A DNA stretch of 64,000 nt from Haloactinopolyspora alba (GCF_003014555.1 NZ_PYGE01000002.1:124001-188000), one strand, 5' to 3'; shown: positions 1 to 8,010, counted from the stretch's first letter. The notes: generated from the letters alone by a model not told the origin. Made by a program: numbers and translations.

Positions 1-722
1 CCTCTCCCGTCGGGCAGCCCCGCGGCGTGGTCCTCGGAGTCGTGCCGCGGCAGGTATCCGAGCTCGATGCGTGCGGTGGAGACGTCGAAGGCGTTCCGGG
101 TGTTCGCGGAGACGCCGAAGTAGGCGCCCGCGCGCACGTCCGCCGTCAGCGCGCAGCGGACCAGCGCTTGCAGATCCTCTGGAGCGAGCCAGCCGGTCAA
201 CGCCCCGGTGTCGACGGGGCGTGGCTGGCACGCGCCCAGCCGGAGACAGATCACCGACAGCTCGCTCGTCGCCGCGGTCATGTGCCCGTAGCTCTCGGCG
301 AAGGCCTTGGTGGCGCCGTACGCGCAGCACGGCCGCGCCGGCCACGCCGGGTCGACCATCCGCTCGCCGGGACGGAAGTACGCGCCCATGGCATGCACGG
401 AGCTCGCCAGCACCAGCCGGCGAACGCCTGCCGCCCGGGCGGCGTCGACGACGTTGACCATCCCGTCGATGTTCGGCCGGCGCAGATCGTTCCACGACGC
501 GTACGCGGCCGGGTTCGCCGCCAGGTGCACGACCGCGTCGACCCCGGCGACCGCGTGGTCGGCGAAGGACCTGTCCGCGAGGTCGCCGACGACGGTCTCC
601 ACCTCGGCGTGGTCGACGTCGCGAGTGTCGACGGCACGAACGCTCATGCCGTCGAGGCCCGGCCACAGCATCCGCGCGACACTTCCTGCCGCGCCCGTGA
701 TCAGCACCGGCCGCTGGTCCAT
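1..722 (-). CDS. Extended SDR, uronate dehydrogenase-like (3' end outside window)
   Basis: Reading the reverse strand from ATG at 722 gives about 240 residues that run off the left edge. The N-terminus has a Rossmann glycine motif (LITGAAGSVAR). A VVHLAA segment follows near residue 75, and the YGATK catalytic Tyr-x-x-x-Lys lies near residue 135. The C-terminal part (GWLAPEDLQALVRCALTA, then FGVSANTRN) resembles NAD-dependent uronate dehydrogenases, which oxidise galacturonate or glucuronate to aldarolactones. A GAGGAGG ribosome site stands 5 bases before the ATG, which fixes the start. Family placement is from motifs only; a generic NAD-dependent epimerase/dehydratase is the alternative. Confidence 0.8.
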   Translation of the reverse strand, partial: MDQRPVLITGAAGSVARMLWPGLDGMSVRAVDTRDVDHAEVETVVGDLADRSFADHAVAGVDAVVHLAANPAAYASWNDLRRPNIDGMVNVVDAARAAGVRRLVLASSVHAMGAYFRPGERMVDPAWPARPCCAYGATKAFAESYGHMTAATSELSVICLRLGACQPRPVDTGALTGWLAPEDLQALVRCALTADVRAGAYFGVSANTRNAFDVSTARIELGYLPRHDSEDHAAGLPDGR

Positions 723-809
723 GCGTCCTCCTCGGCTCGGACGTGCGCTGATCAACGATATCCCCGCGGCTGTGGCGGAGTCGTTGGCGACCGTTCCCTT
801 CGTCCTCAC

Positions 810-1280
810 GTGTCTGAGGGCGAAACGACCAGGCTGATCGCCTGGAGCCATGAACTTCGCGCCGTCCACGAGCAACTGCGGGAAGCCTTGCGGGTGACCC
901 GCGCCGCGCTGAACGGCGGCGAGGCCGCAGAGCGCGCTACCCGGGATCTGCTGCTGTTCTGCCGTGGTTTCTGCACCGCGCTCACCGGACACCACGAGGG
1001 CGAGGACCGCGAACTGTTCCCGGCCATTGCCGCGGCGCATCCGCAGCTGCGCGACACACTGCGGTACTTGGAGCAGGATCACTCGATGATCGCGCACCTG
1101 CTCACCGATCTGCAGGCCGCCGTGGAGTGGGTCGCGTCCCCGGTCGAACTCGACCAGCACCTGGAGGGGATCGCGGCGATCATGGAGAGCCATTTCCGCT
1201 ACGAGGAACGTCAGCTCCTGACCGTCCTCGACACGCTCGCGTTCGATGCGGACCCGCACGACGTCCTGGGGCCGTTGTGA
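810..1280 (+). CDS. Hemerythrin HHE domain protein
   Basis: A 156-residue protein. Its helical motifs with spaced His and Glu (WSHEL, HHEGEDRELFP, LEQDHSMI, HFRYEERQL) match hemerythrin-type di-iron four-helix bundles, which bind O2, NO or iron. Start GTG at 810 is chosen because the upstream part of the same frame lies antisense to the neighbouring SDR gene and has no hemerythrin similarity. It is transcribed divergently from the SDR and converges on aroG, with a hairpin between. The physiological ligand cannot be told from sequence. Confidence 0.8.
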   Translation: MSEGETTRLIAWSHELRAVHEQLREALRVTRAALNGGEAAERATRDLLLFCRGFCTALTGHHEGEDRELFPAIAAAHPQLRDTLRYLEQDHSMIAHLLTDLQAAVEWVASPVELDQHLEGIAAIMESHFRYEERQLLTVLDTLAFDADPHDVLGPL

Positions 1281-1294
1281 TCTCGAGGCTGCCG

Positions 1295-1344
1295 TGATCA
1301 TCAACGTTTCGCCACGCCATGACGTGACCAAACGTTGATGATCA
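1295..1344. terminator. Bidirectional hairpin between hemerythrin and aroG
   Basis: Perfect 15-bp arms TGATCATCAACGTTT (1295-1309) and its complement (1330-1344) enclose a 20-base loop between two convergent genes. It lacks a U-tract, as is common in high-GC actinomycetes. It belongs to the TGATC(A/G)TC hairpin family seen at four other gene ends in this window. Confidence 0.7.
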
Positions 1345-1364
1345 TGGGAGTGGGACGGGATCCG

Positions 1365-2423
1365 TCAGCGCCGGGAGCGCACAGCGGCGGCCAGGCGGGT
1401 CAGCAGGGCCTCGGTGGTCTCCCAGCTCATGCAGGCGTCGGTGACGCTCTGCCCGTAGGTCAGCGGCAGGTCGTCGATCTCCTGCCGTCCCTCGACGAGG
1501 AAGCTCTCCAGCATGATGCCGGCGATGCCGGACTGTCCGTCCGCGATCTGGGCGGCGATCTCGTCGACGACCACGGCCTGGCGCTCGTGGTCCTTGCCGC
1601 TGTTGCCGTGGCTGGCGTCGATGACGAGCCGTTCCGGCAGGTCCGCCTTGTGCAACAGCGCGAGCGCGTCGCGGACGTCGTCGGCGCGGTAGTTGGGCCC
1701 TCCGCGGCCACCGCGGAGGATCACGTGGCAGTCGGGGTTGCCGGACGTGGTCGCCGCCGCGGCCCGCCCGTCGTGGTCGACGCCGAAGAACACGTGCCCG
1801 CTCGCGGCGGTGGCGCAGCCGTCGATGGCCGCCTGGACGTCGCCGCTGGTGGCGTTCTTGAACCCGACCGGCATCGACAGCCCGGACGCGAGCTGGCGGT
1901 GCACCTGGCTCTCGGGGGTGCGGGCCCCGATCGCTCCCCACGAGACCGTGTCGGCGATGTACTGCGGGCTGATCGGCTCGAGGAACTCGCAGCCCACCGG
2001 CAGCCCGGCGTCGAGCACGTCGAACAGCAGCGTGCGCGCCGTCCGCAGGCCGCGTTCGACGTCGAACGAGCCGTCCAGGCCGGGGTCGTTGATCAGGCCC
2101 TTCCACCCCACCGTGGTGCGCGGCTTCTCGAAGTACACCCGCATCACCACCCGCAGGTCCGCGCGCAGCGCCTGCGCCACGGGGGCCAGGCGGCGCGCGT
2201 AGTCGAGAGCCGCCTCCGGATCGTGCACCGAGCACGGACCGACGACGACCAGTAACCGGTCGTCCTCGCCGGACATGATCTCGCGGACCTCGCGTCGGCT
2301 GTCGCGCACGAGCCCGGCGTGCTCGTCGTCCATCGGCAGCTCCGTGAGCATCCGCGCCGGGGACGTCAGCGGCTGGAACCCGGTGATGCGGAGGTCACCG
2401 GTGGGAGAGTGGGGGTCGGACAT
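1365..2423 (-). CDS. aroG: 3-deoxy-7-phosphoheptulonate synthase, class I
   Basis: Encodes 352 residues, close to the ~350 of AroG-type DAHP synthases, which condense phosphoenolpyruvate and erythrose-4-phosphate at the entry to the shikimate pathway in the cytosol. Signature segments are GPCSVHD (metal-binding Cys), KNATSGD, RGGRGGPNY and DASHGNSGKD (metal-binding His). ATG at 2423 is preferred; an in-frame GTG at 2465 would add 14 residues. The gene stands alone but has a long leader (2424-2621) with a tyrosine/phenylalanine-rich short ORF and stem-loops, which suggests feedback at the transcript level. The AroG/F/H subtype cannot be assigned, so the symbol is nominal. Confidence 0.93.
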   Translation of the reverse strand: MSDPHSPTGDLRITGFQPLTSPARMLTELPMDDEHAGLVRDSRREVREIMSGEDDRLLVVVGPCSVHDPEAALDYARRLAPVAQALRADLRVVMRVYFEKPRTTVGWKGLINDPGLDGSFDVERGLRTARTLLFDVLDAGLPVGCEFLEPISPQYIADTVSWGAIGARTPESQVHRQLASGLSMPVGFKNATSGDVQAAIDGCATAASGHVFFGVDHDGRAAAATTSGNPDCHVILRGGRGGPNYRADDVRDALALLHKADLPERLVIDASHGNSGKDHERQAVVVDEIAAQIADGQSGIAGIMLESFLVEGRQEIDDLPLTYGQSVTDACMSWETTEALLTRLAAAVRSRR

Positions 2424-2490
2424 GGTGGCACCGTTCTTCCGTGACGGGCGGGTCGCCCGTGTCACCCGAGCCGGCCCGCCTCATGACGAA

Positions 2491-2515
2491 GGGCAGAGAC
2501 GAGTGGTCTCTGCCC
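2491..2515 (-). terminator. Leader stem-loop upstream of aroG
   Basis: GGGCAGAGAC and its complement form a 10-bp perfect stem with a 5-base loop, 68 bases upstream of the aroG ATG at 2423. It is the last structure before the gene in the transcript and is the natural candidate for the terminator arm of an attenuator. No U-run follows it, so terminator function is inferred. Confidence 0.5.
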
Positions 2516-2519
2516 TGAT

Positions 2520-2573
2520 GGCTCCGGGTGAGTGGTCGGTCAGCGCGAGTAACGCCCGGCTCCACCCGGAGCC
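2520..2573 (-). promoter_or_regulatory. Mutually exclusive pairings in the aroG leader
   Basis: The segment 2563-2573 can pair with 2520-2530 over 11 bp (CACCCGGAGCC with GGCTCCGGGTG on the plus strand). Alternatively it can fold locally with 2558-2563 into a 6-bp hairpin with a 4-base loop. Both cannot form together, and the segment overlaps codons of the leader peptide at 2540-2608. This is the layout expected of ribosome-mediated attenuation, but which fold favours readthrough was not resolved. Confidence 0.5.
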
Positions 2574-2608
2574 TGCGTAAAGTAGCGATACCGACGAACC
2601 CTGTTCAC
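2540..2608 (-). CDS. Putative Tyr/Phe leader peptide of aroG
   Basis: A 22-codon ORF starts with GTG at 2608 and ends with TGA at 2540-2542. It carries the run Arg-Tyr-Arg-Tyr-Phe at positions 6-10 and a further Tyr at 20. DAHP synthase makes precursors of Tyr and Phe, so stalling at these codons would report aromatic amino-acid shortage. A TACACT -10 box ends 7 bases before the GTG, so the leader would be translated from a leaderless transcript. The peptide lies 117 bases upstream of the aroG ATG, with competing RNA folds between. It is inferred, not a recognised family. Confidence 0.55.
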   Translation of the reverse strand: MNRVRRYRYFTQAPGGAGRYSR

Positions 2609-2615
2609 GTACAGC

Positions 2616-2621
2616 AGTGTA
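2616..2621 (-). promoter_or_regulatory. -10 box TACACT for the aroG leader
   Basis: TACACT on the minus strand ends 7 bases before the leader-peptide GTG, the same spacing as at other leaderless starts in this window (5664, 13053, 18075, 27201). No convincing -35 was seen. Confidence 0.5.
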
Positions 2622-2703
2622 ACCGACCGTCGTCCGCGGCGGGATCGTCAGGGGCCACGGTCGCCAAGAGCGACAGCGATCCCCGGACGATCCCCGCGGA
2701 GGC

Positions 2704-4305
2704 TCAGGCGCGGAGGTTGATCAGCGTCGGGCCGGTGCGGGTGCCGTCCGATCGCGACAGCGAGACGACGCAGTGCCCCGGCGGGATGCCGGTGACGATG
2801 TCGGACACCGACCACCGGGGCCGTTCCACCCGGCGCAGGTTGGTGCCCTTGCTGGTGCCCCATGTCTGGCTCTCGCCGTCCTGGCGGTTCCAGCCGCCCT
2901 TACTGTCGCGTGAACGCCCGGCGTTGCGGGCGCCGCCGATGGACTCGCCCTGGCTGAAGCTGACCTCCGACACCCAGTGCTCGCCGAACCAGTCGGAGAA
3001 CACCTTGGCGTCGACGGGGTCGATGCCGCCGAACACGGCCTTGCAGCCGACGGAACCGAAGACGGTCGCGCGGACCTGGACCGGGAAGTCGCTGATGGTC
3101 TGCGCCAGCAGCAGCAACCCGGCGTTGTTGGAGCGCAGTTTCTGCACGCCGCGGGCGACGTAGTCGTCGACGAACCGGCCGGCCTCGTCGATGGCAAGCG
3201 CCTTGAAGATCGACCGGTTCGTGTCGGGCGCCGACGTCACCTGCACGAACTGCGACACGACCAGCCGGGCGAGGATGCGTGCGGCATCCGGGAACTCCGC
3301 CTCCGGCAGTGAGACACGCACGCGCATGGGCCGGTTGATGTCGTGCATGCGGAACGGCCGCTCGCGGTCGAACAGCTCCATCAGCCGCGGCCTGGCCAGC
3401 AGCTGGAAGCGCTCGATCAACGACGCCGCCGGGTCGGCGTTGCGGGTGGCCTGCTCGTGCCGCGAGTCCAGCAGCGCCTTCGCGTCCTTGCCGTCCGGGC
3501 CGCGCAGCGCGGCCTTGACCTTGTCGGTCATGTCCTGCTCGGAACGCAGCAGCGCCAGCATCTCGCGGATCTTCGGCCACCGCCCGAACGCCAGGTGGAA
3601 CGGCGCGAGACAGGCGTACAGGGCATTGCGCGAGCCGTCCATGAAGTAGGCGATGTCGTCGCTGACCTGTGGCGGGAGCATCGCGCTGGCCAGGCGGTCG
3701 GCGGCGGTGTCGGGTTGGTCGGTACCTCCGTACAGATCGAATCCGACCGTCGGCGACAGCGGGTCGATGGTCACGTCGAACCACTCGTCGTGCGCGAAGT
3801 CGTCACCCTTGGGGTCGACGACGACCACGCTGGCCTGCTGGGTCAACGCCGACAGGGACAGGTTCTCGACGATGGGCCAGGCGAACCCGCGGGTCTTGCC
3901 GGACCCGGGCGGGCCGATGACCAGCATCGATGTTCTCAGGACATCGTGGTCGACGCCGAAGTCGGTGGCGAGCGTCCGGTCCGCGTGCGGGTCCTGGACG
4001 GTTCGGCCCAGCCGCACCTGACCGAGCTGGAGGTTGTGCATCGCCTTGCGATCGCCCGGCAGGTCGCGCAGCGACGACTGGTGCATCAGCGTCGCCGGGC
4101 CGTAGCGGACGATTTCGTCGGCCAGTTCGGCGGTGGCCGCCGGGTTGTCGCCACGCCGCTCGAGCGCGGTGAGGATCCGCGCGCGGTCGACGTCGGACCA
4201 GGTGTCGTCCTCGGCGAGGCGGTCGAGCGCCTCGGCCGCCTGGGGGTGCTGCTCGCGGAGGGTGTCCCACGGAGTGGGCCGGCGGCGTCGTCTGCGCAGC
4301 ATCAT
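2704..4305 (-). CDS. TraG/VirD4-like P-loop ATPase
   Basis: 533 residues. Walker A GPPGSGKT is at about 131-138, a VVVVDPKGDDF strand follows, and a Walker B-like ALAIDEAGRFV sits near 365-375. The order matches the type IV coupling-protein/TraG-DUF87 ATPases that pump DNA or protein through membranes, but there are no N-terminal transmembrane segments. A basic run (RRRRRR) opens the protein. Its ATG at 4305 overlaps the stop of the M48 protease gene (ATGA), so the two are translationally coupled and may work together at the membrane. No relaxase, integrase or other conjugation gene is nearby, so a chromosomal role is likelier than transfer. Confidence 0.75.
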   Translation of the reverse strand: MMLRRRRRRPTPWDTLREQHPQAAEALDRLAEDDTWSDVDRARILTALERRGDNPAATAELADEIVRYGPATLMHQSSLRDLPGDRKAMHNLQLGQVRLGRTVQDPHADRTLATDFGVDHDVLRTSMLVIGPPGSGKTRGFAWPIVENLSLSALTQQASVVVVDPKGDDFAHDEWFDVTIDPLSPTVGFDLYGGTDQPDTAADRLASAMLPPQVSDDIAYFMDGSRNALYACLAPFHLAFGRWPKIREMLALLRSEQDMTDKVKAALRGPDGKDAKALLDSRHEQATRNADPAASLIERFQLLARPRLMELFDRERPFRMHDINRPMRVRVSLPEAEFPDAARILARLVVSQFVQVTSAPDTNRSIFKALAIDEAGRFVDDYVARGVQKLRSNNAGLLLLAQTISDFPVQVRATVFGSVGCKAVFGGIDPVDAKVFSDWFGEHWVSEVSFSQGESIGGARNAGRSRDSKGGWNRQDGESQTWGTSKGTNLRRVERPRWSVSDIVTGIPPGHCVVSLSRSDGTRTGPTLINLRA

Positions 4306-5519
4306 CCGGTTTTCCGCAGGTAGGCGTCGAGTTTCTTGATCCGCGCCGCGAGCGCGGGGTGGGTACTGAACAGCCGGGCGCGCAGGACGGCGTGCGTGCG
4401 TTCGTCGTCCATCCCCTGTCGCAGCCAGTCCTCGAACACCTCGATCAGCGCGGGACCGTAGCCGAGCTGTGCGGCCACCCGGTCGGCGCCGAACTCGCTG
4501 CGCCGGGCGAGCCACGCGAGCAGCAGCGGCGACAGGATCATGACCACCACGACCGGCGGCACCCACAGCTGCCCGTCCCGGGCCGCGGCCACCATCAACA
4601 TCACCAGCAGGAACAGCGCGAACGCTGCGAACGTCCAGGTGATCACGTGCGCCACCACGACGACCAGGCCGGGAGCCCGGGCGGCGACGGCGAACACGAA
4701 CGAGAACACCCGGACGAACGCCCGCACCAGGAACCGCAGCAGCCGGTTGAGCAGCCGGGCCGGCAGTGAGTACCAGTAGGCCAGCAGGTTCCCCCAGGCG
4801 TGCCCGCCCAGGTGGTGGCCCAGCTCGTGCGCGAGCACCGCGGCCAGATGGTGGTGCGGCATGGCGTCGAGCGCCTTGCGGGTGACGGTGACGATGTGCC
4901 CGGACGCCGCGTACGCGTTCAGCGCGTCGCTGTCCTGGACGAACAGCCGGTAGCCGGCGCCGTCCGTGCCGCCGGCCACGCCGACGTCGCGCCATGCGTG
5001 CTCGAGCCGCTCGCGTTCGGCGGGGGTGGGGCGGCGCGCGCGCAGGACGGTGCGGGCCAGGAACACCTCGACCGGCTGGGCGAAGATCAGCGCCCCGCTG
5101 AGCAGCCACGCGACGACCACCGCGATCGAGATGGCGGCGACGTCGCCGGCCAGTGCTCCGGCGGCCAGGCCGACGAAGCCCATGACCAGCAGGCTGTACA
5201 GGAACCACGGCACGGCGAGCGCCAGCGAGGCCACGGTGGACACGTCGACGGTGCGGCGGCGACGGGCGGGGTCGCTCACCGGCGCCGAGGCCGTCTCCCG
5301 GGCACGGCGCCACGCCGGCCGCGGCAGCCGGAGGCGGCCGGGTTCGGCCGAGCGTCCCGGCGGATCGAGCTGACCCGGCTCGGCCGTGGGCGGGGCGCCG
5401 GAACCGGCGGGTTCGGGCTGCTCGAAGCTGCCGGGCGGGCCCGACGGCGCGACGTGCGAGCGGACGCGACCGGCAGGACTACCGGGCCGCGACGCGCCGG
5501 CCTGTTCGGGGTCGCTCAT
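4302..5519 (-). CDS. M48-family membrane metalloprotease (HtpX-like)
   Basis: 405 residues. The HELGH zinc motif is near residue 232-236, and a third-ligand region RSEFGADRVAAQLG follows the last membrane segment. Two hydrophobic segments (about 95-150) precede the catalytic motif and two more follow it, as in HtpX/Ste24-type integral membrane proteases that degrade misfolded membrane proteins. The first ~90 residues are a Pro/Gly/Glu-rich, probably disordered cytosolic tail. The start at 5519 has a GGAGG site 5 bases upstream. The gene is coupled to the downstream TraG-like ATPase by a 4-base overlap. Confidence 0.85.
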   Translation of the reverse strand: MSDPEQAGASRPGSPAGRVRSHVAPSGPPGSFEQPEPAGSGAPPTAEPGQLDPPGRSAEPGRLRLPRPAWRRARETASAPVSDPARRRRTVDVSTVASLALAVPWFLYSLLVMGFVGLAAGALAGDVAAISIAVVVAWLLSGALIFAQPVEVFLARTVLRARRPTPAERERLEHAWRDVGVAGGTDGAGYRLFVQDSDALNAYAASGHIVTVTRKALDAMPHHHLAAVLAHELGHHLGGHAWGNLLAYWYSLPARLLNRLLRFLVRAFVRVFSFVFAVAARAPGLVVVVAHVITWTFAAFALFLLVMLMVAAARDGQLWVPPVVVVMILSPLLLAWLARRSEFGADRVAAQLGYGPALIEVFEDWLRQGMDDERTHAVLRARLFSTHPALAARIKKLDAYLRKTG

Positions 5520-5650
5520 GCCCGCCTCCGGTGATCGTGCTGCGTCGATTACACCGGCAGACGTGACTTTCGCGCAACCGTTCGAGTCATGATGCGGTAC
5601 ACGTCCGCATCGATCCGGGGCATGCAGTGCCGTCGCGGAGGTCACGGTCG

Positions 5651-5656
5651 TAGGGT
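5651..5656 (+). promoter_or_regulatory. -10 box TAGGGT, leaderless start of the amidase gene
   Basis: TAGGGT is followed by exactly 7 bases and then the GTG at 5664, placing the probable transcription start on the first base of the start codon. There is no good ribosome site before this GTG, which fits leaderless translation. Confidence 0.5.
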
Positions 5657-5663
5657 CGATCAG

Positions 5664-7106
5664 GTGACACAGATCCACGAGTTCAGCGCACTGGAGCTCG
5701 CTGACCTGGTGCGCCGACGCGAGCTGTCGCCGACGGAGGTGGTCGAGCACGCGCTGGCGCGACTCGATCGCCTGGACGCCCGGCTGGGGGCCTTCGTGAC
5801 GGTGACGCCCGAGCTGGCCCGCGCCCACGCCGCCGAGGTCGAGCAGGCGCTGACCGACGCCGCGGACGACGACGCGCCCACGCCGCCGCTGGCGGGGGTG
5901 CCGTGCCCGATCAAGGACCTCGCGATGGTCGCCGGTGTGCCGTTCCGTGCCGGCAGCGCGGCGCTCGAGGGCACGATCGCTCCGGCCGACGACGGCGTCG
6001 TCACGTTGCTGCGCGACGCGGGCACGCTCATGCTCGGCAAGACGAACACACCGGAGTTCGGCCTGCCGCCGTACACCGAGCCGGACATCGCGCCGCCCGC
6101 GCGCACTCCGTGGGACCCGAGCCGCACCGCCGGCGGGTCCAGCGGGGGAGCGGCAGCGGCGGTGGCCGCCGGGATCGCCCCGGTGGCGCACGCCAGTGAC
6201 GGTGGTGGCTCGATCCGGATCCCCGCGTCCGCGTGCGGCCTGGTGGGGCTCAAGCCCACCCGCGGCCGGATCAGCCCCGGACCGTACGGCACCGACGGCG
6301 CCGGGCTGGCGTCGAACGGCGTGCTGACCCGCGACATCCGCGACACCGCCGCGTTGCTGGACGTGCTGGCGCGGCCGTGGGCCGGGGACGTGTTCACGTT
6401 GCCGGGCCCGCGGACCACGTTCCTGGACGCGTGCGGACGCGACCCGGGCAGGCTGCGCGTCGGCGTGCTGACGACGCCGGTCATCGACGCGGACGCGCCG
6501 GTCGACGACGCGTGCGTGGCGGCGGTCGCGCGCACGGCGGCGCTGCTCGAAGAGCTCGGCCACGACGTCGAGGAGGCGCCGGTGCCGTTCCCGGCCGAGC
6601 GGTGGGCGTCGTTCGACGTGCTGTGGTCGGTGCTGAGCCTCACGGCGCCCGTCGAGGCCGAGGCCGAACGGCTGCTCGTCCCGCTGACGCGCTGGCTGCG
6701 CGAGAAGGGCCGCTCGGTCAGCGGGGTCGACTACGCGTCGGCGATCTCGCTGGTGCAGTCGACCACCCGGGAGTCGGCTGCGACCTGGGCCCCGTACGAC
6801 GTCGTGGTGACGCCGACGCTGGCCCGGCCGCCGGCCCGGGTCGGCGAGCTGCGTGACGACGACGACCCGGCTGCGGACTTCGCGGCCCAGATGGCGTTCA
6901 CCCCCTGGACGAGCGTCTGGAACCTCACCGGGTGGCCGGCGGTGAGCCTGCCGCTGGAGGAGGCCGAGGTCGACGGCGTGCGGCTTCCGGTCGGCGTCAT
7001 GCTCGGCGGGCGGCAGGGCGGCGAGGAGACGCTGCTGGCGCTGTCGTCGCAGCTCGAGCAGGCACGGCCGTGGCGGGACCGGCACCCGCCGGACACGGAG
7101 TGGTGA
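5664..7106 (+). CDS. Amidase signature family amidohydrolase
   Basis: 480 residues with the amidase-signature triad: Lys-84 in CPIKDLA, cis-Ser in GGSSGG (159-160) and the nucleophile Ser-183 in DGGGSIRIPAS. These enzymes hydrolyse amide bonds, from small amides to Glu-tRNA(Gln) in GatA. Here there is no gatC or gatB neighbour, so a stand-alone cytosolic amidase of unknown substrate is likely. GTG at 5664 is selected because of the -10 box 7 bases upstream and because the family starts with a helix like IHEFSALELADLVRR. It is followed after 7 bases by an LLM oxidoreductase, probably one transcript. Confidence 0.9.
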   Translation: MTQIHEFSALELADLVRRRELSPTEVVEHALARLDRLDARLGAFVTVTPELARAHAAEVEQALTDAADDDAPTPPLAGVPCPIKDLAMVAGVPFRAGSAALEGTIAPADDGVVTLLRDAGTLMLGKTNTPEFGLPPYTEPDIAPPARTPWDPSRTAGGSSGGAAAAVAAGIAPVAHASDGGGSIRIPASACGLVGLKPTRGRISPGPYGTDGAGLASNGVLTRDIRDTAALLDVLARPWAGDVFTLPGPRTTFLDACGRDPGRLRVGVLTTPVIDADAPVDDACVAAVARTAALLEELGHDVEEAPVPFPAERWASFDVLWSVLSLTAPVEAEAERLLVPLTRWLREKGRSVSGVDYASAISLVQSTTRESAATWAPYDVVVTPTLARPPARVGELRDDDDPAADFAAQMAFTPWTSVWNLTGWPAVSLPLEEAEVDGVRLPVGVMLGGRQGGEETLLALSSQLEQARPWRDRHPPDTEW

Positions 7107-7113
7107 ACACGTC

Positions 7114-8010
7114 ATGGCGCGAGCACCCGAGTTCGGATACTTCCTCGTCCCGAACGCCGACGACCCGCTGTTGGACATCGCCCGTGAGGTCGAACGGGCC
7201 GGCCTCGGCTGGGTCGGTATCCAGGACCATCCGTACCAGCGGCGCTACGTCGACACGTTCGCCCTGACGAGTGCGGTGCTGACGGCGACGAGCACGTTGC
7301 GGGTGTTCCCGGACGTCGCGTGTGTGCCGCTGCGCCCGCCGGCCGTGCTGGCGAAGACGGCGGCGTCGCTCGACATGCTGTCGGGCGGCCGGTTCGAGCT
7401 GGGGCTCGGCGCGGGCGCGTTCTGGGACGCCATCGAGGGCTACGGCGGGCAGCGCCGCTCGCCGGGCGCGGCTCTGGGCCAGCTGGCCGAGGCCGTCGAG
7501 GTCGTCCGCCGCATCTGGAGCGGTGAACGCGGACTGCGGTTCGAGGGCGAGTACTACCACCTGCGCGGCGTGCACTCCGGGCCGCCGCCTGCGCACGACA
7601 TCGGCGTCTGGCTCGGTGCGCTCGGCCCGCGCGCGCTGCGACAGACCGGGCGCCTCGCCGACGGGTGGGTGCCGTCGGTCGACGAGGACGTGCTGCGGCG
7701 CCTCCCCGAGCTGAACGGGCGCGTGGACGAGGGCGCGGCCGACGCCGGCCGGGACCCGTCGGCGGTGCGCCGGGTGTTCAACGTGAGCGGCGAGATCACC
7801 GACGGCGCCGGCACGGGCTTCCTGCGCGGGCCGGTGTCGCGGTGGGCGGACGAGCTGGCGACGCTGGTCACCGACCACCGCGCGGACCTGCTGGTGTTCG
7901 CCGGCCCGTCGATGTCGGGGCCACAGGGCGGCGAAGCACGGACGCAGCTGCGCCGGTTCGCCGAAGAGGTCGTGCCGGCGACCCGGGAGCTGCTTCCCTC
8001 CTCCCCGTGA
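7114..8010 (+). CDS. LLM-class (F420-type) flavin/deazaflavin oxidoreductase
   Basis: 298 residues with the luciferase-like monooxygenase fold. Markers are GLGWVGIQDHPYQRRY near the N-terminus, the LDMLSGGRFELGLGAGAF block, and IGVWLGALGPRALR with GRLADGWVPS further on. In actinomycetes such proteins commonly use F420 rather than FMN. The substrate is unknown. The start lies 7 bases after the amidase stop, suggesting cotranscription. Its TGA stop (8008-8010) is the first triplet of the following hairpin stem. Confidence 0.88.
   Translation: MARAPEFGYFLVPNADDPLLDIAREVERAGLGWVGIQDHPYQRRYVDTFALTSAVLTATSTLRVFPDVACVPLRPPAVLAKTAASLDMLSGGRFELGLGAGAFWDAIEGYGGQRRSPGAALGQLAEAVEVVRRIWSGERGLRFEGEYYHLRGVHSGPPPAHDIGVWLGALGPRALRQTGRLADGWVPSVDEDVLRRLPELNGRVDEGAADAGRDPSAVRRVFNVSGEITDGAGTGFLRGPVSRWADELATLVTDHRADLLVFAGPSMSGPQGGEARTQLRRFAEEVVPATRELLPSSP

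Noticed and set aside
2704-4305. TraG-like gene as evidence of a conjugative element
   Set aside because: No relaxase, integrase, att repeat or other transfer genes within several kb.
4302-7178. A 958-codon open frame on the minus strand extending the M48 gene upstream
   Set aside because: Upstream of 5519 it is antisense to the amidase, is Arg/Pro-rich without domains, and the GGAGG-ATG at 5519 is a normal start.
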